Shown: positions 1 through 11,130, counted from the first letter of the stretch. The stretch: 64,000 bases of DNA from Platanthera guangdongensis (GCA_039583875.1 CM077159.1:100367707-100431706); one strand, 5' to 3'. Numbers and translations: made by a program. The notes: generated by a model not told the origin, from the letters alone.

Positions 1-1450
1 ATGGCCAGCAATCCGGGCTCCTTCAGCTGCCTGTTCAGTATATATCCATTGGAGAAAAGTCAACATGTCCAACCAACAAAAAAGATCATGTAGAGATTAG
101 CACAACTAATCCTAGCCCCTCCACTAAATTTGTGGTGAGAAGCTACAATCATTTTGAAATTCCTGACAGGATTGATTGGTATCAAAAATAGCCCTCAATC
201 CACTTCCCTTAGGCTATATACATGCCTTTTAAAGGAACTATGGGGAAAATGAATGCCTTATCTCAAAGTAGCTGTAATTGTTTTTGATCGATTAGCCAAA
301 AAAAATGTCATGCAGATAGGAAAACTGCAAAGTATGATGTCAATATTCATCTTATGCAGGTCAATTCGTAGAGAAACTATGATGCCTTTTCTCATAAATA
401 TCACAAATGAAACCTGTATTGTTTTATAACTTTAAGAGAAACTATGAATATACGGTTGCAATTGGAACATGTTCATATTCATCATTAAAAATAAGTGACA
501 AAAATACTTGAGACCCTAGAAATCATGCAAATTTAATTGGTAAAGTCGTTCAAGAAGTAGAAAAATGTTGTGAAGTCTGGCGTAATGGCATTCTATATTA
601 CAAAAGGCTGATAGTGCAGCAGCTACTCTAACAATCAGAAATGAAAAGATCAAAGATGGACCAGCGTGTTCTCTAGCAATCAGCATGTATATAAGATGAA
701 TATACATGCTCTTGGTTAACCAACCCCAAGATGAGAGAAGATTCAGAGTCTTCTCTCCAATTTTATAACTTGTTAAATTATTATTTTAAACAAGTATTAC
801 ATAACGTCTACTTTGAGCCATTCCTAACAATTTAACATTGACTTCAACAAAGTGATAGATTGGCACTTTATCTCAGTAGACGGAAAGTGTCCTTATCAAA
901 AGACAAGAGGAGAAGGCACAAACCATCAACTTTCACTCTTACACAGATGAAATGCTTTTAAAAAGACTTATTTGCTTGCAATATGTATCCACAAAAAAAT
1001 ATAATAAAGTGAAAGATGAATCAATAAGGAAACTCTAAGCCCCAATAACTCCTAGGACAATCCGAATGAGTTTTTTCATTTATGAAATATTTTACCTAAA
1101 ACACAAGCATCAAACATATTAATTTTTTTGGAGAGCCCAACTCTCTGCTCCCTCATTCGCTCATCCAATAAAAATTTGTTTTCATGCGCAACAACTTTTC
1201 CCAACATTGACAATGGTACGCTGAAAATCATTGCAAATAACTCCTTTTTAAACCCTCTCAAAAATCATAATTTCACTTATAAACTTTAAAAAAATGAAAT
1301 AAAATCATTGATTTAAAAGCAAAAATGATGCACTTAAAGAAACAGATCAACAAATCTCGTGTGAAAACAACAATGGAACGCCGCACAAAAAAGAAACAAA
1401 AATAAGGAGATCTCACAGCAAATGATGCACTTAAAATATCAGATCATTAC
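1..1450. other. No recognised gene; AT-rich sequence
   Basis: No convincing coding exon, RNA gene or repeat was recognised on either strand. Short open frames are scattered and have no family signature. It may be the interior of the CACTA-type element whose right end is at 2329, or an intron of the leader proposed at 1451-1990; the sequence alone does not decide between these. Confidence 0.4.
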
Positions 1451-1990
1451 CTCTACGGCAGAAGCAGAAAATGGAAAGAAGACGAAGAATTGAAGATCCC
1501 TCCAATCAAAGTAACTTGGGTTGTTCCTTCTGTTGGAAAATATGGATCCTTCAATTTCTGAGAAATCACAAAAATTTAATACAAAATTATGCAAAACTAG
1601 AGCACTACATATCAGAGAAGAGAACAAAAAAAAAACTCACAGTGCTGGAAGTAATTTTGGACATCCAGAGAGGAGAGGAGGGCGCAGATCTGGATTTCCT
1701 CTGAGGACAGTTCTGGAAGGAGTTGTGGCTGCTGCGCTTTGATGGAGAAGAGAAAGAAGAGAAGTATAACTCTTCGATGGAGATCAGGAGAGGTGATCGA
1801 GCTCAGATCTGGCTTTCCTCGTCGAGATCTAGCGCTGAGCACGTGCTAGATCTTCGGAAGATCGTGAGACGCCACAGATAAATAGTGAAGGAGAATCCCT
1901 AGCGTCAGTGCAACCAGGATTATCGGAAAATCACGAGTTGCTGCCGTGGAGGAGAAGCCCAAGCAAGATGGAACAATGAGTCGAAATGTC
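1451..1990 (-). other. Possible leader exons of a minus-strand transcript
   Basis: Read on the minus strand, an exon-like stretch from about 1990 ends at 1641 and is followed by a good donor (GTGAGT, 1640-1635) and a T-rich stretch. An acceptor (TTTCTCAG) lies at 1558-1559, and a second exon 1557-1451 is followed by GTAATG. The frame in the first exon (up to 76 codons, ending in the presumed intron) matches no family I know. The pattern fits 5' UTR exons, either of a host gene or of a gene segment carried by the CACTA element ending at 2329. This is an inference from splice-like signals only. Confidence 0.25.
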
Positions 1991-2085
1991 AAGGAGGAAG
2001 GGGAAGCACAATTTAGATTAGGGCACAGGATGGGCGGCGGGTATTAATATTTTTTTGGCGATAGAATTAGGGAAGTACGGTTGAT

Positions 2086-2102
2086 GGGGGGGGGGGGGGG
2101 GG
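2086..2102. repeat. Poly-G run of 17
   Basis: An uninterrupted run of 17 G on the plus strand sits just inside the CACTA-1 terminal region. No function is visible. Confidence 0.9.
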
Positions 2103-2104
2103 TT

Positions 2105-2329
2105 AAGATGAATGGTTGTGATTGTTTAGATGATGGCTAATACTAAATATTAGCCACACTTGTTTGCTTTTAATGGCTAATACAAAAGTATTAGCCATGC
2201 TTTTATAGCTGTGGCTAAAACCTAAATATTAGCCACGGTTTTGCGATCATGGCTAATACTTGTGTATTAGACACAATTTTTGAACCATGGCAAAAAAACG
2301 TGTAGTTAATACTAATTTTTCTAGTAGTG
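2105..2329. mobile_element. Right terminus of a CACTA element (CACTA-1)
   Basis: The sequence ends at 2329 with ...TTTTTCTAGTAGTG; its reverse complement starts CACTACTAGAAAAA, the terminus typical of CACTA (En/Spm) transposons. Inside it, 2135-2280 carries about eight copies of TGGCTAATA or its complement TATTAGCCA, mostly as back-to-back pairs. That is the usual form of the subterminal transposase-binding repeats. No matching left terminus was found in 1-2100, so the element probably begins before the window or has lost that end. It differs from CACTA-2 in terminal and subterminal sequence, so it is a separate family. Confidence 0.75.
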
Positions 2330-2640
2330 ATATGATGATACAATTATGAGTTATGACGAATTTGAATAGTGCCAGACATACACATTGGTGACAATAACTT
2401 TTATGGCTAATGTAGTTCACAAAGCAGCATGTTTGATTCTTTTCTTTTTCTACCATACCTACATGATTAGGTATAAAATTAAATTAGTTAGTTGAGGAAT
2501 TTGATTATATGTCTATGCATATATATTTCATTCGTATTATGATCATATACAATATTTTTTCAGCAAATTATTCTCCCTTTCCATTACTTAATATAGTCTT
2601 TTGTTGTTAAATTTTATACTACCAGCTCAAACATATGGAT
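2330..2640. other. Intergenic, nothing recognised
   Basis: AT-rich sequence next to the CACTA-1 terminus. No gene or repeat family was recognised. Confidence 0.4.
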
Positions 2641-3355
2641 CAAAATGTCATGCATCGTAGTAAATGTCGCCCCAACTGCAAATGTCACCCCTACGATAAA
2701 TGTCACCCCCTACGAAAAATGTCACCTCACGACAAATGTCGCACCTACCCTATTTTGCAGATGATACGTTTTGTTAGATGATTAAGAGACTACACTTCAT
2801 TTGAGTTAAAAGTGATGAATATCTATTGTGGTATATGTTCCAGTAAAGTTCAAGTTTGTTTTTGTTAATGTGATTTGGAATGAGTTTATATTGATATAAC
2901 ATCATCATAGTTTTATTCAATTCAGAAACTCTTTTGTCAATTGTCTCCCACAAAAAATATCGCCGCTCACAAAATATTCCACATCCACAACAATTATCGT
3001 CCTCTACGACCAATGTAGCACCCATGACGACCAATGTCGCACCTATGATGACAAATGTCACACTCATGATGATAAATGTCGACCCATGGCAAGTGTCGCT
3101 CCCACAACAAATGTCGGCCGCACGACAAATGTTGCCCCCCACGACAAATGTCGCCCCCATGACAAATGTCGCCCCCACGACAAATGTCGCTCTCACGATA
3201 AATGTCGCACCGACGACAAATGTCGCACCCACGACAAATATTGCCCCCATGACAAATGTCACCCCCACGACATTTGTCGCCCCCATGACAAATGTCACTC
3301 AAACGACATTTATCACCCCCATGACAAATGTCGCTCAAACGACATTTGTCGTACC
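2641..3355. repeat. 18-bp minisatellite in two blocks
   Basis: Degenerate tandem copies of an 18-bp unit (ACGACAAATGTCGCCCCC) occupy about 2641-2755 and 3000-3355, separated by unrelated AT-rich sequence. Each unit contains the inverted repeat CGACA-AA-TGTCG. In the last copies (from about 3268) the core alternates with its reverse complement CGACATTTGTCG. The long open frames that cross it on both strands follow from the period being a multiple of three and are not genes. Confidence 0.9.
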
Positions 3356-3418
3356 TCTGCTGAATGCCCCTCGGGCCGAATGCCCCTCCCCTTGGGCCGA
3401 AGTCCCGTGCCTATCACT

Positions 3419-3452
3419 CGTGTGTGTGTCTCTCTCTCTCTATATATATATA
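3419..3452. repeat. Compound microsatellite (TG, TC, TA)
   Basis: Consecutive dinucleotide runs of TG, then TC, then TA lie directly downstream of the minisatellite. Confidence 0.9.
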
Positions 3453-3753
3453 CTAAAATTTTGGTGGTAAGACTAGAAAATCCTTTTTGCATGCTAGCAA
3501 ACCATTACTACTAACAAACCACAAAATTCAAAAATGGCTATTTGAAAACCAACTTGTTACTAGCAAACCACTGGAAAATGAGGTTCCGCAGCTGGTTGGT
3601 CCTCTTGCCCTCCGGTTTCTTCATCCCCTTCATGTTTCTCTTCACAACCTTCTCAATCTATTCGTTGGAGATCGGCAGGGGGTCTCGGCTGCCGCCTAAA
3701 CTTGCACACAATTAGTTCACGCTAAAATGAATTTTCATATCGCAAATCATGTA

Positions 3754-4084
3754 TTTTGGGATTTTGAGTTCTAAATGTATCTCATTTGAAAAAGTGATCA
3801 ACCTTAAAGCTAGAGATCTTATCAAGATTTGTAACTTTCATGTTTATCACTTTTTGATTTGAAGCAGTTTACGCCCCCGATTTCAGCCCCGAAAAAAGTC
3901 ACGCCAAAAATCTGTACAGATGATTCGTTGCTGGCATGACTTTTTTCAGAGCCCAAATCGGGGGCCTAAACTGCTTCAAATCAAAAAGTCGTCTCCATAA
4001 AAGTTGTAGATCTCGATGAGATATACAACTTTCATGTTGATTATTATTTTAAATGAGAAACATTTGAGGCTCAAAATCCCAAAA
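3754..4084. repeat. Long imperfect inverted repeat, foldback or MITE-like
   Basis: The outer 15 nt (TTTTGGGATTTTGAG, 3754-3768) are the exact reverse complement of 4070-4084. The arms stay complementary with mismatches through GATTTGAAGCAGTTTA and CCCCCGATTT on the left against AAACTGCTTCAAATC and AAATCGGGGG on the right, and meet near a small palindrome (ATCTGTACAGAT) at about 3910. A transcript would fold into a hairpin of roughly 150-bp arms. There is no coding potential. It could be a foldback MITE or an inverted duplication; no clear target-site duplication was identified. Confidence 0.75.
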
Positions 4085-4142
4085 AACTGAACTAGCGCTT
4101 TTTTTCTTGTTTTAGCTCTATTATGTACTCTCAAACCCATAT

Positions 4143-4345
4143 ATAACCGTCACCACCCAAGTCAAGGACAGCCCCACTAAGCTTGCCAAAATCGTGATCC
4201 AGAACTGTCGCATCGTGCCGAACATCAGCCTCTTCCCTGACCGCTTCAAGATCCGCAATTACCTCGGTCGGCCATGGAAGAAGTATTCAACCACGGTCGT
4301 CAAGTCCACCATCAGCGATCTCATCAGGCCTGAGGGGTGGATGAC
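4143..4345 (+). pseudogene. Pectinesterase gene fragment
   Basis: The plus-strand frame reads a segment of the pectinesterase catalytic domain (PF01095 family; demethylesterification of cell-wall pectin). It contains an IQNCRI block, then YLGRPWKKYSTTVV with the family-conserved Arg and Trp of LGRPW, then a DLIRPEGW block. The match stops abruptly after GWM and the reading frame then runs into unrelated Lys-rich sequence, so the terminal WNG.FAL.T..Y part is missing. There are no upstream exons with the earlier active-site regions. It is about 65 codons out of a normal domain near 300, so a dispersed fragment and not a working gene. Confidence 0.8.
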
Positions 4346-4610
4346 AAACCTATTGCTACCGCCGAGCAAGAAAACAAAAGGGAGGAAGGACCGCTGAGTA
4401 AAAATCTCAAACAACCGGAATGAACAAGATTGATTTGCTAGTAATATTATTTGGGAAGAGAAAAATGCAAAAAATTGTTGAAACTATTTTTTTCTGGTTT
4501 GCTAGTAACAGAAATGAGTTTGCTGATAAAAACACCCTAAAATTTTAAGTTGCAATTAATTTAATTTTATAAGATTGTTAGTGACACTATATATTGGAAC
4601 ACAGTGCCGC
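4346..4610. other. Intergenic, nothing recognised
   Basis: AT-rich spacer between the pectinesterase fragment and the CACTA-2 left end. The final bases before the element (cgc) differ at one position from the three bases after its right end (cac). Confidence 0.5.
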
Positions 4611-4870
4611 CACTACAAGAAAAACATGAATTAGCAATGAAAATTAGAAAGACAAACTAGTTCGTTGCTAATTAGGAATGAATTTAGCAACGCATTAATA
4701 TTTGTCTTTAGCTACAAAAATAACAACAAAATATTTTGTTGCAAAAATAGCAACGAAATATTTTGTTGTTAAATACTTGTTGCTAAATTGCAACGAAATT
4801 TTTCATTTCAAAAATTTCATGCTAAATTTTTTGCATTAAAATATGGCAAATGTTATGTGCAAACCGAATT
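4611..4870. repeat. CACTA-2 left terminal and subterminal repeats
   Basis: After the CACTA terminus there are several copies of a roughly 10-bp motif in both orientations (TTAGCAACG, GTTGCTAAATT, GCAACGAAATATTTTGTTG). These are the expected transposase-binding repeats. Confidence 0.75.
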
Positions 4871-5539
4871 TGGATACGTGCAAATCAATTTTATGTACAG
4901 ATCAAAATATTCTAAGTGCAGACCAAATTGTTACGTGCAAACCACAAATAAAATTTGAAAAAATCATTTTAATAAATATAAGATAAAATGAAACACATTA
5001 AATATTTGTGAAAGTTATACATTTGGTGACACATAGTAAATCAATCATGTAACTATCACAAGCATGATCAGATAATATATAATGGCTTCTTTGAAGGGTC
5101 GATCAGATAATTTCTCAAAATCAAACTAAAAAAGAATGGAGACGGATACTAAACATTCATACTTGCATTGTCATTACCGATGCCATTAACCCATTTGAAT
5201 CTAGACCGATGAAGAACAAAATGATATTACGTACAGGACTGTCCCAATATACATATTTATTTTTGAAGATAAATAATTCATAAGAAAATTTTAAGAGACA
5301 AATATCGTTAATAAAGTTACAAACTTCTGTGTGAGTGATGCACTTTATTTAAGTGTTAATAATTTACAAATTAATAAAGTGTTAATAATTGTACATATTT
5401 AATTCTGAAATCAAAATTACCAAAAAAAGAATGCAATTTATGGAGGGAAATTTTTGTTTCCCTCCAAATTGATTTCATTAACTAGCCACTCAAATAAAAA
5501 AAATGAATTGATATATATATATCAAAACCTAAACCTAGC

Positions 5540-5842
5540 AGTGGAATCAAGCCCAAACATTCCGGTCCTCTCCCGAGAAATATCGCCGAGCTGCATCTCT
5601 CCCGTGCAATCTCGCCGTTGTGCAATCTCGCCACCAAGCTTGTTATACTCCGACGGGATTTTTCGGCCCTGCTCTAGAGTGATGTGACTCTAGCTTCTTC
5701 CTCCAGGTGAATCTGCCTCCATATCCCACAGTCCAATCGATCTTGGTAAGCTCTGCGTGATCTCATCTCCCTCTTCACCATTCAGTGATTCTCGAACTCA
5801 TCGGGGTTCGTCCTTCTCATTCCGAGCAGCCAGGGATCATCC
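5540..5842 (+). other. Leader-like C/T-rich sequence in CACTA-2
   Basis: Pyrimidine-rich sequence (CTCTCCCG, CTTCTTCCTCCAGG) resembles the 5' UTR and first exon/intron border of a plant gene and precedes the 30-bp repeats. It could be the leader of the captured gene or of the transposon transcript. No conserved protein was seen. Confidence 0.3.
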
Positions 5843-5976
5843 TTCCCATCCCGAGCAGCAGAGCCGAAAACCTTATCCCTAGCAGCAGAGCACACCGGAA
5901 CCCCATCCCGAGCAGCAGAGCACACCGGAACCCCATCCCGAGCAGCAGAGCACACCAGAAATCCCATCCCGTGTAG
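5843..5976. repeat. About 30-bp tandem repeat
   Basis: Four to five degenerate copies of a unit containing CCCATCCCGAGCAGCAGAGC followed by ACACCGGAA. Open frames on both strands simply repeat a 10-residue unit and are not genes. Confidence 0.85.
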
Positions 5977-6329
5977 CAGAGCACAACGAAAATTAAATAT
6001 ACTCTTGTCCCCTCCACTTCGTTGACATCGACAAGGTATAATATTCCTCCCCCTTGCAACTCCCATTGCCAGCCATTTTGATGTATTTTAGCTTCTTTTG
6101 TTTCCTCTTTTTCAACACGCTCACATTTTGTTTGATCAAATGCCCAAGAGAATCTTTAAATTTTTTTGTCTTTTTTTTGTTTCCATCAATGTGCTTTAGA
6201 TGTTAAATCAATTAGCAAGTTGTAATGATGCTAGATTTTTTTGATAACATAAGGGCTTGGGTTTTCCTACTTTAATATAGAAATATTTCATTATGTAATA
6301 TTGCTCTACACTAATCAAGTTAAGTAGAA

Positions 6330-7304
6330 CAAATCTTGAGGGTGATGACGATTTAGTGAGATATCTCTCTGCAAAGATACCTGAAGTGTGCGCGGAAGAT
6401 AAGTGTGAAAGTGACGTTAAGCGGAACAAATCATTTTGCTGTCTAATCGAACAACATTAGAATTTAGACCAGTTCTACAATTTCAGTTCCAGCTCATTGA
6501 ACAGACCCTTATGAATTGTTTGTTTTTCTCAATGCTAGTTGTGTCACACATGTTTTACGTTTTGTTCTCCGAAATAATTTTATCTTGCTTTGATTCTCCA
6601 AGTAGTTTCTTTTATATTGTATAACATCAATTGAAACCATTTAGTGCTATTTTATTAAACAATTTAAGTGATGCCCAGTTTTGTGGCACTTGTTTTGGTG
6701 TGCCGCAATTCTGTTAGTCCCTTAGTTGTCTTTAACTTGGGGGTCTTAGAGTGAGAGAGGTTTTGAAATTTTTCTTAGCATTTCCATTTGAGTGCAACCA
6801 CCGAGAATCCCGAACGATGGCCTTCTCTGTTGCAGCAACACCTCTTGATTCTTGATTAAGCAAAAATAAAACATTATGACCTTTGAGAGATATGATTGCC
6901 AGATTACAATTGCGGGTTGGTTCTCTGCAAAACAATTGGCCGCATGATTATGTTTATATTCATTTTGTTGTAAAGGTTTCTGCAAGCCTATCGTTCTTGT
7001 AGATACTTTTACTGAGGTCAAAAAAGTCGATGAAATGTTGCATGATGAAAGCATATCAATTACCATTATAGATAGTTATAATAATTATTCTGGAGAATGT
7101 CAAACAACTTATGACAGAATGGGTGGTAGAATTTGGAAAAATAATCAGCTTTTGAGCCCTCATGTGGAGAAGCATCAATGTTTACCTATTGATGTTGTTG
7201 GAAATGTTAATGCTACTGGACCACCAACTGAACAACTCGATCAGAATAGTCGTGGAATGATTATTGGTGCAGACGGTAAAAAAATTTATCTAGGTGTTAT
7301 TTGA
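6330..7304 (+). other. Coding-like segments of unknown origin inside CACTA-2
   Basis: Two plus-strand stretches look exon-like. About 6331-6470 is an acidic frame with EGDDDLVRYLSAKIPEV. About 7018-7304 is an 89-codon frame following EVKKVDE and containing YDRMGGRIWKNNQ and GMIIGADGKKI. I recognise neither. They lie just upstream of the RS-rich captured segment in the same orientation and may be further exons of that gene. Frame breaks and stops separate them. Confidence 0.3.
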
Positions 7305-7570
7305 TGAATGTAGCTCCAAGAGCATTACTGCTGAAGCCTGCCAATTCAATGCTACTCAATTGACATCCCTCCTTTTCAACTCACATGAGACATCTAACGA
7401 GTTGTTGCCATCCAAAATTTGTGCATCAGTCAATATGACGATACTTGTGCAAATGTGAAGGTGGATGATAGTAACTCTTACATCTTGAGTGGTGAAAATT
7501 TGAGTTTATACAATGCTGCTTCTCCTCAAACTAAAAGTACAAAGCTTATTAATTCAGTTCAGAAGAAATA

Positions 7571-9003
7571 ATGGTGGATACAAAGGCTATTCCATCATTA
7601 TTGATTTCTCATGGGGAATGCAGAATCCCTCGAAATGTTCATGTGGATAACTCGGAGAAAAGTTCGTTAGAGCTTCATTTCGACTATGAAGAACATTCAA
7701 GTGATGATTCTTTTGTACCTTCATCTATTAATGGTGAATCTGCAAGAACGATAGGCTCAGCCATGAAGAGGGAGTTTGCTTCAAGAGTTCAAATATCAAA
7801 GTCTTCTGAAGTATCTTGCAGGAAGGAAGTATCTTATGCTAGGGAAAACATGTCAGTCCTTTCCAAGAATTTAGTTGACAACTTCTGTTTGATTCTGTTA
7901 TTATATTATTTGCTTAATATGCTATATATAGTATGTCCAGGAAACATGACCAGATTGTTTTTAATGCTGAAAGGAGTACTGATGCAAAGATTATATTAGA
8001 TGGAAGATGCGTACTTTTCCATTCACATGGTAGAGGCAGAGTTTGGGTGGATCCTCCAGATCATCATGACAAGTGGATTCTTCTTAGTGGCTGGCATTGC
8101 CTGTAAATATGTAATTAATTCTTGCGGAAGAGTGTATGCTGAAGCCTACCAAGTTTTCCCAAAAATAGTAAAACCTGCGGCCCACTTTTGCGGTCTGAAA
8201 TTGTTGAAGAGCGATAGCACAGGAAATAGCAAAAACTTCAGACAATTTGTGCGGACTGCAATTGTGCGGACTGCAATTATGGGGACTGTACCTCCTCTAG
8301 CAGCTTGCATAAGCGTGACAATGTTGAGTCAATCTAGAGAGCTGCGGACTATTTATTGCGAGAGCTTAGAAAAGCAATTTCTGCGAACAGAAATCTGCAC
8401 GTGAACAGTAGCAAGAAGAAGTGTTGCGGCTTCTCATTGGCGAATAGTAAAACTCCTTATAAACGCTTCCAACAATCTTCAACCCATTTTTTGTTTACAA
8501 GAAGGGGATCATCCATAGATAGTGATGGAGATTTTCACATGTTGGCTGAAGTTAGCAATTCTAGGAACGTTAGTCCTGGAAAATGCTTTAATGCAGGTAG
8601 GGGAAGGGATAGTAGATATGGTTTAAGGTTATTCAGCCCAGGTCATGCAAATAGGTATCATTACCTTATACTTGATAGCAGGATTGATTCTCAGTCATTG
8701 CAGCATTCTTCATCTAGAAGGCAACATAGTTTTTCTGCGCATAGAAGACCCCCACAGTTATCACGTGAGCGTACAAGATCACCATCAAGATCTAGAACAC
8801 GGTCCCCTCATACTCGGACATCTCCAAGGGGAAGAAGCGATCAAAGGATAAGTGTTATTCATAATGTGAAGAGACAAAGTAGGTCTCCCCCAATTTTAAG
8901 CCTCAAAGAAGGATACCTAGACAGAGATCACAACAATATCGCGGTTTTCCTGCTGAAGACTTTTCCGATTATGCTTCTGTATCCAGATGATATTCTCTTG
9001 TAG
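7571..9003 (+). pseudogene. Captured RS-rich host gene segment (SR-like nuclear protein)
   Basis: Several frames on the plus strand together resemble the C-terminal part of a plant protein with arginine/serine repeats. Around 7950-8090 an alternative frame gives AKIILDGRC followed by HGRGRVWVDPP. The 8356-9003 frame contains GRGRDSRYG and then an RS block (RERTRSPSRSRTRSP, TSPRGRSDQR) and RQSRSPP. RS domains are typical of nuclear splicing-associated proteins; the exact family is from memory. Stops and frame changes break the sequence and introns may remain. The position inside the CACTA element, upstream of and in the same orientation as the transposase, indicates gene capture. Confidence 0.55.
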
Positions 9004-9569
9004 AGAAGACCATCCAGATTGGTGGTTTTTGGCGGCGGTGGCGGTATTAACGCCGGTTTTTGCCACTGATTACACGATCAGCGATAGTCGGGGGCGGACG
9101 ATTGGGGTGGACTATTAGGGATTAGCTTTATCTAATTAGTTTATACATGGCTGATAGGTAAAGTATGGATGCATAGTAATTTTCTTAATGTTGAAAGTAT
9201 GAAGCTTGTGATCAATGTTTAGCATCAGAACTTGTGATGAGATGTCTTATCTCAATGCATAGTGTGTTACAATTCCTTTTCTTGGAAGCTCAATGCTACT
9301 CTCTTTGGAAATCTTTGATGATTTGAATAAGTTTATGTTTCTTAAAAAATGTTAGCTCTAAAATTTCTTTAAAAATGGATAAAGTTTATACCATTTCTAC
9401 TTCTATTATTGAGCACGATATTAAAAAAAATCAACATACATTACTTTGACCATCATAGAATAAATTATTTATTATTTGAAAGTTAATGTCTAATTTGATA
9501 CAATATCATAGTTATTGCATTTACCAAAAGAAGACATTGTTGTTTTATGTAATAAGTAATCATTTGTTT
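9004..9569. other. CACTA-2 spacer, probable intron sequence
   Basis: AT-rich sequence between the captured gene and the TNP2-like exons. It ends in a pyrimidine-rich acceptor-like stretch (TTGTATTTGTAG) just before the exon at about 9584. Nothing else was recognised. Confidence 0.4.
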
Positions 9570-9583
9570 TGTTGTATTTGTAG

Positions 9584-10396
9584 AACAACAATTATGCATC
9601 CAGATAGAAGTTGGATCAATAATCATGTTTGCCCAGATGGATATGGTATTACAGATGAGTATCAAATGAGGGTTAAAGGATTCATAGAATTATGTCAACA
9701 ATATCCAAAATATGTGGACCGAGAAAAAATTTGATGTCCATGTTATGATTGTAGAAGCTAAAATTTCTTGTGCCTGATATGGTTAAGTTTCACCTCATTT
9801 CCAGAGGTTTTGAGCGTAGTTATATTAATTGGGTAAGGCAAGGTGATCCGCATTGGGATGAACCATCCGTTAAAGCACATATTAGTCATATGCAAGAGCA
9901 AATAATATCTGAGCTGAGAGTTATTGAAGAACAACAAAATACTTTGATTGATATGATTGTTGATGTAGCTGCTCCTGAATTTGAATGAGATACTAGAGAT
10001 CATGAGCCAGAAGACCCTAACATAATTGCTAAAAGGTTCTTTGAACTGAAGGATGCTACAGAAAGTCCTCTTTGGCCTGGTTGTGAGGAATATTCAGAGT
10101 TATCAGCATTGTCAGAACTTCTAAACATCAAATCTGAATCAAACTTGAGTGAGAGACATTTTAATCGGTTTTTAAAGGCATTTGGTCGGATGCTCCCGAA
10201 GGGACATAAACTAGCCGATAGCTTTTATTCTAACAAGAAGGTTGTTGCTCCACTCGGTCTTAGCCTTCAAAAGATTGATGTTTGTGAAAATGATTGCATG
10301 TTGTATTGGAAATATGATGAAATGTTGCAAGAATATAAGGTATGCCAACACCCTAGATTCATCCCTGATGAACATTTCATTAAAAGTCTACAGTGA
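9584..10396 (+). pseudogene. TNP2/TNPD-like CACTA transposase, N-terminal fragment
   Basis: The first part (from about 9594) has HPDRSWI, a mid-segment MRVKGFIELCQQ and then a cysteine motif, with VKFHLISRGF after a frame break; this is the transposase-associated domain (PF13963-like). The second part (9985-10396) has LPKGHKLADSFY, GLSLQKIDVCENDCMLYWK and VCQHPRF, the start of the Transposase_21 (PF02992) domain with its zinc-binding cysteines. Stops at about 9733 and 9985 and a frame change interrupt it. The catalytic remainder is missing: the frame ends exactly where the hairpin array begins. The normal protein is 700 or more residues, so this fragment cannot be active. Confidence 0.8.
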
Positions 10397-11130
10397 TCTG
10401 GGCGCTGGACAATGCCCAGTTGGCTGTTTTACAGCGAACTAGGTGTTGTCCAGTGAACTGGGCACTGGACAGCGCCCAATTCGCTGTTTTTCAACGAACG
10501 GGGTGCTGGATAGTGCCCAGATGGCTGTTTTTCAGCGAGCTGGGCGCTGGACAGCGCCCGTTCACTATTTTTCAGCGAACGGGGCGCTGGACAGCGCTCT
10601 CCAGCGCCCAATTCTTTGTTTTTCAGCGATTTGGGCGCTGGACAACGCCCGGTTCGCTGTTTTCAGCGATCTAGGCGCTGGATAGCGCCCGGTTGGCTAT
10701 TTTACAGCGAATTGGATGCTGTCCAGCGCCCAGTTCGCTATTTTTTCAGGGAACTGGGTGCTGGACAGCGCCCAGTTGGCTATTTTTCAGCGATCTGGGC
10801 GCTGGACAGCGCCCAGTTGGCTGTTTTACAACAAACTGGGTGCTGTCCATTGCCCAATTCGTTGTTTTACAGCGATCTGGGCGCTGGACAGTGCCCGGTT
10901 GGCTTTTTTTGCTGAACTGGGCGCTCGAAAGCATCCAGTTGGCTATTTTTCAGCGAACTGGGCGCTTTCCAGAAGGCGCTGGACAATGCCCAGTTGGATG
11001 TTTTTCAGTGAATTGGGCGTTGTCCAGTGCCCAGTTGGCTGTTTTACAGCGAACTGGGCGCTGTTACAGCGCCTAGTTGGCTATTTTACAGCGAACTGGG
11101 CGCTGTTACAATCCAGTTGGCTGTTTTAAG
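10397..11130. repeat. 41-bp hairpin-forming tandem array, about 17 copies
   Basis: About 17 degenerate units of 40-42 bp. The consensus begins GA[AT]CTGGGCGCTG-GA-CAGCGCCCAG, a near-perfect 22-nt palindrome with a 2-nt centre, followed by TTGGCTGTTTTACAGC or TTGGCTATTTTTCAGC. In some copies the centre GGAC is replaced by GTCC or other bases. The array directly replaces the rest of the TNP2-like transposase domain. All reading frames through it are shadows of the repeat. In DNA it could extrude cruciforms; in RNA it would form a string of stem-loops. Confidence 0.92.

Noticed and set aside
2641..3355. Possible CRISPR array, because short palindromic repeats are regularly spaced
   Set aside because: The units abut without unique spacers and the context is a plant nuclear genome; it is a minisatellite.
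2934..3514. Overlapping 114-178 codon frames on both strands
   Set aside because: They are translations of the 18-bp minisatellite in several frames (repeated TNVAP, DKCRPH, DICHGG). The period is a multiple of three, so frames stay open without being genes.
5782..6066. 94- and 80-codon minus-strand frames rich in CSAARDGVP and ALLLGMGF
   Set aside because: They translate the 30-bp tandem repeat in different frames.
10393..11129. Long Cys/Trp-rich frames through the 41-bp array
   Set aside because: All are shadows of the tandem repeat; no start context and no family.
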